Origin: Berberis thunbergii
Taxonomy: Eukaryota; Streptophyta; Magnoliopsida; Ranunculales; Berberidaceae
Assembly: GCA_003290165.1 (NCBI GenBank)
Contig: QNQO01000512.1
Coordinates: 496,001 to 560,000 of the forward strand
Length of the DNA stretch: 64,000 nucleotides
Direction: 5' to 3'
Made by a program: the position numbers and the translations under genes. Below the pieces are notes generated by a model. The model saw only the letters and a program-made list of their open reading frames with translations, had not been told where the DNA came from and did no database searches. The number at the start of each line of letters is the position of its first letter. Position 1 is the stretch's first letter. Positions 36,701 to 48,700 of this stretch are shown one piece after another.

Positions 36701-39700
36701 CACACAAGTAAAATGCCACAGGAGATCACACGGGTATGACACTCTCCGTGAGTGGATAATTCAATTAATCAACCACTGAGCATAGAAGCATCTTATTTAG
36801 GACTACTTAAATTCGTTTAAGTTTTGTCAAGTGGTCAACGAACACTAACCAAATTGGCATTTTTGTAACAACCCCCAAAACAATATAACTTTTAAACTGT
36901 AACAGTCCACCAAAAACAATTTTACACAATTTCACAAACTAAGTGATACAATAATTGTACCACGATGAAGAGTATGGCGCTACAAGTGATACTATTCATG
37001 GTGATCCAATTTATTGTATCATTTTTTGTGAAACCATTTTTTCATTTGTTTGACTGAATTTAATTTTGACTTGAAATTGTTTGGTGGACTCTTACAGTCG
37101 AAAGGTGATACTGTTTTGGAGGGTTTATAAAAAAATGTCAATTTGATGTAGTGAAATCACACAATATTTTCATGCAATTTCCAAGATAAACAAATTTTAA
37201 TCCATGATTAATTTCTAAATCCTCAAGTTATGCTTAAGTTCCGACTTAGCATATTGGAAACTCATGGAAGCCAATCAAGCTTTTGCTCCTTCAACGAAAA
37301 TATGTCTAAGTCAACAGACTAAAAGCAAAGTTAAATGAAATACAACATTACTTCAACACAAGTTCGATAAAAAAATGCAGTTTCAAATGTAGCAGTTACC
37401 TCAGCCCTCATCAGAAAAGATCATCAGAAAAAAACTGAGGGCACAACTTCTCCCAGATGTTTGTCAAAAACTCATGAAATGGGTGATAGAGGCGTGCCAA
37501 TATAAAGGCTCAAGTCTTAGCAGATTTCATAGCAGAATCCACTCTGTCCTCAGCCAGGGAACCAAAGTCAGCAAGCAGATCAGTGTTGTGTCCTTCAACA
37601 AAGGCAAGTTCTACAATTCTTGCTGAAACAAGCAGCCCAAAGATATGTGGCATTTATGTGTGGATGGGTTGTCAAATCACAAAGGTACCAGAGCATGTTG
37701 TTTTATATACACCCAATGGAACCATGGTAGAGCAAATCATCACATTGGGTTCCAAAGCCTCCAATAATAAAGCAGAATACGAGGTTTTGCTTGTTGGTTT
37801 ACGACATCTGGTGGATACATGCCAAAGCATCTAAGGACGACCATCTACTTAGACAAAGTACAAGAGCCTGAGATAGTACTTTGTGTAACTCATCCATCAC
37901 CTCGTCTTCAGCATATGACTCTACACGCAGATCATTTTGAATTCAGCATACTATAATTCAACAACAGAAGAAACTTCAAGTCTCGCAAATAGCTTCTTCA
38001 TGACCAATGAGACCAATCCAAGAAATTTTTTTTTCTTTTTAAGAGATATTCCCTCCCTAACAGAGACATTAACCTCAACTCTAGCAGATTTCTTAGAATT
38101 CTGCTGGCCTCATTAACAAAACGGATAAGTTAGCAGGATCAAAGACAATCTATTTCTATTTTTGGTGGAACTCCTCAATGAAAATACATCTCTACTTTTA
38201 AGTAAGAAGAAAAAAATGGTCAGTTCAAAAGCAAAGGAGATGAGGGGTATTTGTGGAGGCCAAAAATAATCCTTAGCCAAACAGGATAAAAAAAAAACCC
38301 AAAAATTTGGGTCATTCCCAAGAAGCCAGTCCAAATCGGAAACAAGTACGGAATGCCCAAATCTGGGCCCAATGCAACTCGGCAAAACATTTTTTGACAG
38401 CAGAGGAATAGTGTTCGACGCCGACCACCATGCTCAGTTGAGCACACGAACCTACAAAAAATGTCTCTCCAAATGAAAAGTTATAACCATCAACGGGAAG
38501 TTATACCCATCGACGATAGTTACAACTATCTACGAGAAGTTACAACCCTTTATGGAAGTTACAACCATCTTACAATCATCAATAAGAGGTTACAAAAGTT
38601 ACAACCGTCAATGGCTCCTAACCTATCACATGTCTCACTCTTCTACAAGCAGTTGGCTCCCGCCCTGCCACCTATTTCACTCGTCTACAAGCAGCTGACT
38701 TATCCCTCTATAAATAGCCAAATATAATTATTTCCGAGCAACTCTTTTTTTAACCTTGGCATTGTTTTTACTTGAGAGTAGTAATCACCATGCATTGTTT
38801 TAACTTTGGCATTGAAGTCCCCATGGTAGACACCACACCAATATCAAGAATTAATCTTCAGCTTATACAGATTGCTCTGCGTGATCAGCACATGATCCAA
38901 TGAAAATTTGCAACCACTCGCAAAATCAGCTTCATTTTACCACCAAGAGTTTGCTAATCATTTAGGCTCCCTGTGGAAGCCAAAAATAATCCTTAGTCCA
39001 ATAGGAAAAGGAAGCTCAAATATTTGAGATATTCTCGAGAGGCCGAATATTACCCATGAAAGTTACAAGTAGAGAAAACCCAAGTTTGGGCTCAATGCAA
39101 CTCAGCAGAGGAGTAGTGTTCGACGCTGACCACCATGCTCAGCTGAGCACCCAAGCATGCAGGAAAAGTGACTCAAAATAGGAAGTTACAACCACCAACA
39201 AGAAGTTACAACTACTTGAGAGAAGTTACAACTACCTAAGAGAAGTTACAACCGCATGCAAGTAGATGACTCGCTTATCTGTCACGTGTCTTACTAATCT
39301 TACTAAGTGGTGGAGTGATTAGTGAGCGAACCAAGGCAGACGACACATCGCCGTCTACCAGCAGATCATGCGCATAGAAGTGGAAGTAGTCATCCATCAA
39401 AGAGAAGCAATCCCTCTGGAAGCATTCATTTAAGATTAGGTCCACGAGTAAATGTGCACTCTATCCTAGGACCTCAAAAGGGAGTCTTCTCAAGATTGGG
39501 CTCCCAAGCAACTGTGTACTCAAGGCTAGGACCGCAGACTACACCCAATATAAGTGGTCGGCACAGAAGACAAAATCTTGATGGATGCGAACATCGCATA
39601 GGACCAGATCTAGATCACTACATTGATTTGTCACACGTCCCACATTCAGAGGCTCGTCAAATCAAGAGAAGCCTTCAGGTGAATCATATTGATACTCTAC

Positions 39701-42700
39701 CTCACTCACATGCAGGCAAGTCACAATCAAATTCAGAATATAAGGAGTCATCTACCACAAATAATCAGAATCAAAATCACCATAATGCCGATCAGCAGGA
39801 CACACACAAGCCCTTGGGAGCAAATGATGTGGCACAAATGATCAAAGAGCAGTTGATGAATTTACAAGTTATGAGAAATCCAAATGATACTCTGCGCAGA
39901 GAAGTGACCTTGGTAAACACTTCACCTTTTACAAATGACATTGAAAGGGATCCTCCACCAGCAAAGTTTACCATACCAACCTTTACTCCTTTCAAAGAAG
40001 ATTTTGATCCTGAGAGACACTTGAAGCATTTTCGAAGTCTCATGATTCTACACAAAAATTATGACCCACTTATGTGCAATATATTTGCAATGACTTTACA
40101 ATGAGTGGCCCAAGATTGGTTTCACACTTTAACCCTCGATCGATCAACAATTTTGGAGAGTTCTCCCTTAATTTTACAAAAGAGTATTCAACCCATCAAA
40201 CCATAAAAAATGTGTTGACTACCTCTTCAACATAAAGAAAAAGTCAAATGAATCTCTCCGAGACTTCATCAAAAGATTTAAGGCAGAAAGGGCGAGCATA
40301 AATGAGTGTGATGACCAAATTGAATCATTAGCTTTCAAGAAGGGTCTGCGCACAAATCACGTATTGTATGGCAAATTGACCATGAAACCGGGCAAAACTC
40401 ATACCAAAATCTTTGCCATGGCAGAACGCTATGCATTGTGTGATTATGAAAATAATAGTGCTAAGGCATCAGGTATACCTGAGAAAGATAGTCAACCTGC
40501 ACAAACAAATGTATAGAAAATGATGACAAACGTAGAACGCGCTCTCCATCAAGAGACTCTTCAACCAGTAGAACATACAAAGAGTTCACCGTTTCGATCA
40601 ATCAAACTCTCCAGCGCAGAAGAATATGATGATTGTGGCAACCGACCATTTCACAAAGTGGACTGAAGCTGAGGCATCCTAGCTTTTTCATTTTAACTTT
40701 TTAGAAGAAAAAAATGTAATGTACACGTAAGAAACACTTGATTGTATTTTGTCTGTTTGTTGTATTTTATCTGTTTATTGTATTTTATCTCTTCAAAAAG
40801 AGACTCCTCATCTGGTAGAATATACACAGTGTTCTCCATTTCAGTCAATCAAATTCTCCACGGGAAGAACCTACCTTGGCCGAAGAGACCGCTACCGATA
40901 AAGGAGATCCTGCAAAGAATAGATAAGAACAAATATTTGAATATACCTCAACCAAGGATGCACGGACTCGGACTCGGACACGGATACGACACGAAGACTC
41001 GACAATTTTCAAAAAATAGGACTCGGCGACACGATCAAACTTATTTTTTTAATGTATTTTTTTGTAACTCATATGAACATAAAATTATAAATAATAATAG
41101 TGATCAATCCATACATATCAATAAAACATTCATTCATTCAAAATTTCAAATGCATCATAAAGTCAAGCTCAAGTCATACTCATAAAGCATAAGCATTTGA
41201 GAATGTAAAAACTCATTATTTGCAATATTGATTCACTGATTGAAATACTCATTCTTTGCTAATGCTAATCTACTTTTTTTTATTCTTTGCAGTTGAAGTA
41301 CAAAAATCACAAAAATCAGCAGAAATTAGAAAATCAGCATAAAAGAAAATAAGCAATACTCATTGTTTTATTCTACAGTTCTACTAGTGTTGAAAGAACA
41401 CACATCCTCAAATATCAGACACACAGAGTCTCATATTCATGAAATCAGAATTTGGAAGAATATGAAAAAACTTTTGAGGATGTGTGTTCAATCAGACATG
41501 AATCAGAGCAGAACAAAATCAGGACGTGTTGCAATATCAGCACAATACTCTCATTCAAAAAAGAAAAAAAAAATCAAAGCAGAAAAAAAAATCAGAGATG
41601 AATCAGAGAAGAAATCCGAGAAGAGAATGATGCATAGACTGATAGAAGAAAATCGCAGAAAAAAATTGAAAGAAGATAGGTACCTGTAGAGGACGACATC
41701 GTCCAGCGACCACCCTCGATCTATCTCTATGTCGAAATCGATCGAAATGAAACTCAAGTCGAAATCGATCGACCACCCTTGAGGATGAAATGAAACTCAA
41801 GTCGAAATCGACCGAAATCGATCGAACCCTCTCTCTCCCTCTCTGTCGAAATCGACCGAACCCTCTGTCGAAATCGACCGAACCCTCTCTCTCTGTAACC
41901 CTCTCTCTCTGTAACCCTCTCTCTCCCTCTCTGTCGAAATCGACCGAAATCGATCAAACCCTCGAGTCTACTCCCTCTCTGTCTCTGTTCTCTCTGTTTT
42001 CTCTGCTCTCTGATTAGGGTTTGTGGGAGGGAGGAACCGATTGATCGAAGAGGAGGGATTAATAGCACCCGACAGAGTCTGGACCGTGTCTGACCGAGTC
42101 CGGACCGTGTCTGACCGAGTCTTGACCGTATCTGGATCGTGGTCAACGAATTTTGACCGTTGACCACGTGTCCAATACGTGTCGGGCGCGTGTAGAACGC
42201 GAATCCGTGTCTGACACGTATTTGACTCGTGACTCGGAGGTTTTCCAAAGAGTCGGTGCATCCTTGACCTCAACAGAGGATACACTATTTTACTTCTCAG
42301 CAGAGAAGACACCTTTTTCAGTTGAAATAGGGAAATACGAGAATTCATTCTACACGTCCTTCATCAGAAGACATTCAGAAATACAAATATTTATGTACAC
42401 TTCAGTAGAGGATGACACTCCATGAGTGAGTACTTCAATGCATAAAAGCATCTTACTCAAGACTACTTAAACCCGTTTAAGTTTAGTTAAGTGGTCAGCA
42501 GACCAAACAAGTAAAATGCCTTAGTGGAGGATCATACCTCAGTAGAGGATAACACTCTCAGTGAGTGGATAATTCAATACATAAAAGCATCTTACTCAAG
42601 ACTACTTAAATCCGTTTAAGTTTAGTCAAGTGGTAAGCAGACCACATAAGCTAAATGCCTCAGTAGAGAATCATACCTTAGTAGAGGATGTCACTCTCCA

Positions 42701-45700
42701 TGAGTGGATAATTCAATTAATCAATCACTGAGCATAGAAGCATCTTACTCAAGACTATTTATATCTCTTTAACTTTTGTCAAGTGATCAGCAAATCACAC
42801 AATATTTCCATGCAATTTCCAAAGATAAATAGATTTGAATCCATGATTAATTTCCTCAAGTTATGCTAAAATTTCGACTTAAGCATATTGGAAACTCATG
42901 AAAGAGGTCAATCAAACTTTTGTGCCCTTAATGCAAATATTTCTAAGTTAGTTTACCAACAAATATACACAAAGTTTGAGGATCATAAAAGCAAACAAGA
43001 CCACTACTTGACATGAAGTCACCATCAAAAGAAATTCAAAGTCTAAGTAGTAAAGCAGCAACTTTGGATCGATTCATGACTAGATCAGCATATAAATCTA
43101 GGAGAGAACTTATACATCTACTTGGTAGTTTCAAATGAAGCAGTTAGCTCAGTTCTCATCAGCAAAGAGTTGGAGGCACAACTTCCTCCCAGATGTTTGT
43201 TAAAAACTCATGAAATGGGCGATAGAGTTAAGCCAATACAACTTAATCTACTGGCCGCTATGCAGTTAATGCAAAAATCGGTCGTAAAGCGGTCAGGACT
43301 GTATTACGATTTTTCATAATTATGCAGGACTAAGCGAAATTACGTGGACAATTTTTTCAAAGTATATATTTTTAAAATTTAATCAGTCATAGATTAAAAA
43401 ATAAATAATTAATCAAAAGGGTGTAAATATGTAATCATAGTCATATATTATTTTACTAATTAATCAAATGAATTTAATTTTGCAGGTTGGAACACCTATA
43501 ATTACCTGGACCGCTTTTTGGCTGTTTTTATCGTTTTTTTGTCGTTTTTTACTGCTTTTGATAGGTTTTACTGGTTCCGTTTAAAGCCGGCCGAGTCAAC
43601 CCTGTGCGATTCGGTCCAGCCTCGCATATCTTTTTAGGACGATTTTAGGCCGCATTAATAGCACAGACTGGCCGAAGACAACTATAAAGGCTCAAGCTTT
43701 AGCAAAATTCATTCCCTTGTCAATCGGAGAAACAAAGTCAGCCAGCAGATCAATGTCTCATCCATCAACAAAATCTACCGGTCGAGGACAATTGTAAAGG
43801 CTCAAGTCTTCCTCAACCCGGGAAACAAAGTCGGTCAGCAAATCAGTGTCGCGTCCTTCAACAAAATATACCGGCCGATGACAGTTATAAAAGCTCAAGT
43901 CTTAGCAAATTTCATGGTAAAATTCTTTCCCACCTCAACCGGGAAAACAAAGTCAGCCAGTAGATCAGCGACACGTCCTTCAATAAATGAAGACTCCTCA
44001 ACTCATGTTGAAACATGGGCAGGTCAGCCCAAAGATATATGGCATTTATATAGGATGGGTCATCAAATCACCAGGATGTCGGAGCAGGACTTGTTTTATT
44101 CACCTATGGATGATCCTCTATTTGGACAAAGTCCAAGAACATATGAAATGACTATGTATGACTCATCTGGTAGACCACCTCATCTGCACCAAAAGCTTCA
44201 ACATGCAGAACAGATCATTTTGTCTTCAGCAGACTACATTTCAACAACAGATGTCTCTACAAGCAGATCATTTACTTGTACCAATAGAAACAGACACGAC
44301 AGCCAAATTAGGAGCATTCTACTTCTATTTTTGGCAGGGCTCATCAGTGAAAATACATCTCCTATACTTTTAAGCAAGAAAGAAAAGAAAAATGATTAAC
44401 TCAAAAGCAAAGAAGATGTGGGGCATTTGTGGGAGCCAAAAATAATCCTTAGCCCAATAGGAAAATGAAGCCCAAATATTTGAAATGTTCTCGAGAAGGC
44501 CGAATATTACCCATGAAAGTTACAAGTAGAGAAAGCCCAAGTTTGGGCTCAATACAACTCAGCAGAACATTTCTTTCTCAGCAGAGTAGTGTTCGACGCT
44601 GACCACCATGCTCAGCTAAGCACCCAAGCTTGCAGGAGAGGTGACTCAAAACAGGAAGTTACAACCACCAACAAAAAGTTACAACTACTTGAGAGAAGTT
44701 ACAACTACCTAAGAGAAGTTACAACCGCCTGCAAGCAGATGACTCACTTATCTGTCACATGTCTCACTAATCTGCTGGAGTTACAACCGCCTGCAAACAG
44801 ATAACTTACTCATTCTGCCTCTATAAATAGCCAAACACAAATCCATCTGGAGGTAACTCTTTCTTGATTTCAGAATTCCCTCTTCAAATATAGAGATATA
44901 AACAATTTTCTGAAGACACTGTTCTAACTTTGGCATCGGAGTCCCCGTGGCAGGCACCACACCGGTGTCAAAAATCAAGTTCTATCTTATGAAGATAATT
45001 CCACGTGATCAACATGTGATTCTATCTTATGCAGATCATTCCGCGTGATCAGCACGTGATCCGACGAAAATTTGCATCCACACTCCCCTTTCCACAAATT
45101 CTAATGGGTCTACTACTCTTCAAACACAAGGTCTAGTTCTTTTATTCATTGACAATTGTATTTAATTAAAATAAAATAGAACCGTTAGTATTGGGATAAT
45201 TATATTAAGGTCTTTCTCAATTAAAGGTATAGCAATACCTTTTTATGTTCAGTGAGGAACCCTAATTTGTTATCAAATGGAAGTACAGTTCTTCATTTCA
45301 TTGACACTTTTGCAAGACTTACAACACAATATAGCATTAACACAAAGTGATTAAAGTTTAATGAAAATAGTGCAAAGGCAATTAACAAATCATACCTTTA
45401 ATCATTACCTCAGTATCTTGTAATAAACACCATAACGTCAACCAAATGCAAAACCAATATTACACCAAGGCAAGCCACCAGCACCTTTGCAAGGCACATT
45501 TTGTACTTGTTTTAGATGTTTGATCATATTAAAAGTGTAAACAGAAAATTAGGTTGCTACTCGATGGTTTGTCTAGGGATTTTCATTTAAGTTGTTTTTC
45601 CGAAAAACCAAAAGAGAGGGATGGGCATCTTGGTTATTCTCAACCTTGCTAAGGTGTGGCACTGTGGTTATTCTCAACCAAAAGAAAGGGAAGGGCATCT

Positions 45701-48700
45701 TGGTTATTCTCAACCTAGGCTGAGGCACCTCAGCCAATGAAGCATTGCCACGAACCCACAACTTAGCCTCAAACAACAGAGCAAGAAACCCACCAAACCT
45801 TGTGTGCAATTTAGCCTAAGGATATATCTAAGACATCATTTAAAAAAAAAAAAAAAACCGCAACACTGCAGCTTCCAACTAGATACAATAACATGGCCCA
45901 ATGAGATAATCATGGTGGTCCTTTCGCTTTGTGTGGTCGAAAACCAAAAACATTATTTGGATATGTCAAGTCATCTTGTCCTTGTATATATAGATAGAAG
46001 AGAAAATAACAACAGTGATACCACGTCAAGAGTAACTTCTTGTGATACCACGTCATAACAAAGAAGTATTATTGATTTGAATGCGTAAAATCGTATAAAA
46101 CATGCCTCCGATGCTTATAATCACCAAATTCTTACTAAATATTAATCAAAATCAAGCAAAACAATAAGGATGGAAACTTCTCAATTGGAATGCGAACAGG
46201 ACACTATGTTAGCCGATTTGGGTTGACTATGATCGAGTGTGTCGCAATCGCATCAATTCATTCAATAAGCAGATAATGTTCAAGTTGTTATACTTGATGC
46301 GCATGACCCGTGAACAACTCTCAATAAATTATTTGTCATTGTAGCTTTTCATTTTTTATAACATAGTATGGATAATCAAGTCATTGACTAGTCAAGACAT
46401 AAAAGCAAAGTATAGAACCTACTTCAATTTTGTGAACTTTTATGCAATCCATAGTATGTTCCTTCACAATTGTTATCAATGTGATTTATAGTCCCTATAC
46501 ATTCAACCATAAGTGTTCCGCACTTCTCTTATACAATATGTTGCCATTGTTGGTTGAAGAGGAATTGGCGGCCAAAGCGAAATTTCACGAAATGGTCATT
46601 TTTTACATCAACTAAATAGCATAAAATATTATGGTTTAAATTATATAAAATCGTTAAAGGCATTAACCTTACAAAAAAAAAAACCAAATTCACTAAAACA
46701 TGCACAATCTAAGCTAAAAACGGTCTCAAAGGGTAGTATTTAATTCACAATATCATTAAGGAAAAAAAAACTCATTTAAAAAAAAATAGGCTTTGGGCTT
46801 GGACTCCCTCAAATTCCTAAATCAAACCCGCCAGAAAACCGTTTTATAATTTCATGTTTTTTGATCTTGTGAAGTACCAATGTGCAACATAGTGTTGACA
46901 AAATAAGCAACTTGGCATTCCAAAAAATTTCACTTTCTAACTCACTGTGGAGATATACTATAGAAACATCAATTTTTCTCTTTCAAGTTAAACATTTTAT
47001 AAACAATATTTTTTGGTGTTTAAAGATCGCCCTTTCGGGTAGTTTGGGACAATGGGCGCTAGCTAGCCAGTGTCGCGCCCAAGGTGAGCTCTCGCTCGCT
47101 TTGCTCATTTTGTGATTAAGAAAGAAGAATCAAATGGAAAACATAATCCATATCACATTTTAACACGTATCTCGAGTAGCACATGTCGAAACAGATTTAA
47201 ACTTACACATTGTTACTCGTGAATCCACAATTTTTCTAAATTTTCAGCTCAAACGGAGTAGTGGAATAAAAAATAATTAAAGAAAAAAAATTGCATAATG
47301 CATATGCAAAACATGTGTTGCCTCTTATGCAACTTTAGGGACTTGAGCTATATATTAGCGTAAATGAAAGACTTGCTCCTCATTTCTGAAAAAATAATAA
47401 GTAGAATGGAATTAATTCAATTGTGCTCCCTTCTTATTTTCTATTTGAGATATCTTGGGAAGAAGAAAAAAACAAGAAAGCATTTGGGCCTTGCTATGTC
47501 TCAATAAAATATCACTGAATATTAGACTCAAATAGGTGATTTTTTTTTCTTTTTTTAATGAACAAAATGCCTATTTCTAGGAGATTGTATCCACACTTAT
47601 GGTTTGTGAAGATGGAGCCGGTTAAGTCCCTTGTTTTTTCCTCCAAAATTATAGGAAAATAAAGTGGAATATCTCCTTGACCATATATTTAATAGCGTCA
47701 ACTTTTTCAAAAAAAAAATGTGTGACCATCTTATTGGACAAGTGACATAATACACACAAACAATTCAGTCCAACAGTTGAAGAAAGAGCTTTTTACATAT
47801 GTTAAAAAGAACACTTCACCGGGCACGATGTACACAGGGATGTACAGAGTTGACTTATTAGCCCAGTTCTAAAGACCCAATGGCCTGAATCCAAATTAAA
47901 TATTCAAATGGGTTGAAAGGAAATTTTGAATTTGTAAGTTCTTAATTCGGAAAAATATTTGAATTAGGTAGTTGTCTTTGACATGATATTGACCATGCTG
48001 GGACATTTTACGAGAGTAAATTATTTTGCATTCAACTTTGACTTGCGACAGGTTACCGGACTAACAAAAAGCCAACAAGGTCCAACACCACCTCTACATA
48101 ATATAGTCAAGGCGACTACAATTTAGTAGGACTGTGGCACTGCTACGCTCTTGTCATCTTGATTTCATATGAGTTCTTGAAACGAAACTTGGACATTTTT
48201 TAAATCTAATTCGAAAAAGCTAAATACACATTACTCTTGCTCTCCCGACGTGTGTACACCCTCCATTTCCAATACATAGTTGTGATACATTTTAGTTTCA
48301 TTTTTTCTATTTATGAACCATGCCATTGGAATTTAGTTGCGAATGTGCTTCTCACACATGAAGCTCTCATTAGAATAGATTAAAATATTGTCAACATATA
48401 CGATATGTAGCCGATTTTAAACTGAAAATCGCAAAATATCATGAATTTTAGGGTTGAAAATCGAACCATCAGTTTGGTTTTTCACCTAAACCGTGAATCG
48501 AACCGACTTAGGTCGATTTTAAAATTTTCAAATCGAAACCGAACCGACCATTAACAAAACCGATCCGAAACCGAACGGACCGACTATTTTAAACATATTA
48601 TATTATTTATATATAAAATATATATTATTTATTATATATATTTGGTCAGTTCGGTTTGATCGGTTAAAATCACATATAAACCGAAAATCGAACCGACCAC

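Larger units (their letters stand above)
33405..38916 (+). mobile_element. Non-autonomous Tat-derived LTR element, copy 1
   Basis: Bounded by LTRs at 33,405-34,157 and 38,252-38,916. After the left LTR comes a primer-site-like aattggtgcttttgatggg. The interior holds a broken gag (34,560-35,780), a short integrase fragment ending 35,922, a tandem array, an inserted CACTA MITE, and RT-connection/RNase H fragments (37,380-37,834). A polypurine tract (agatgaggggtatt) follows just before 38,252. It has no usable polymerase. Copy 2 has the same unusual order of fragments. Target duplications do not match on the two sides. Confidence 0.8.
38972..45080 (+). mobile_element. Non-autonomous Tat-derived LTR element, copy 2
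   Basis: Lies 55 bp from copy 1 in the same orientation. The left LTR is truncated (38,972 to about 39,305) by a deletion that also removed the primer site and first gag codons. The right LTR is 44,428-45,080, preceded by agatgtggggcattt. The interior has gag, an integrase fragment (about 40,620-40,682), a hAT insertion, a tandem array, a short TIR insertion and RNase H fragments. Confidence 0.8.

Noticed and set aside
41754..42348. Arg/Ser- and Thr/Arg-rich open frames of 126-164 codons
   Set aside because: They are created by the cgaaatcgac and gtgtctgaccgag repeats of the hAT element and show no domain or start context.
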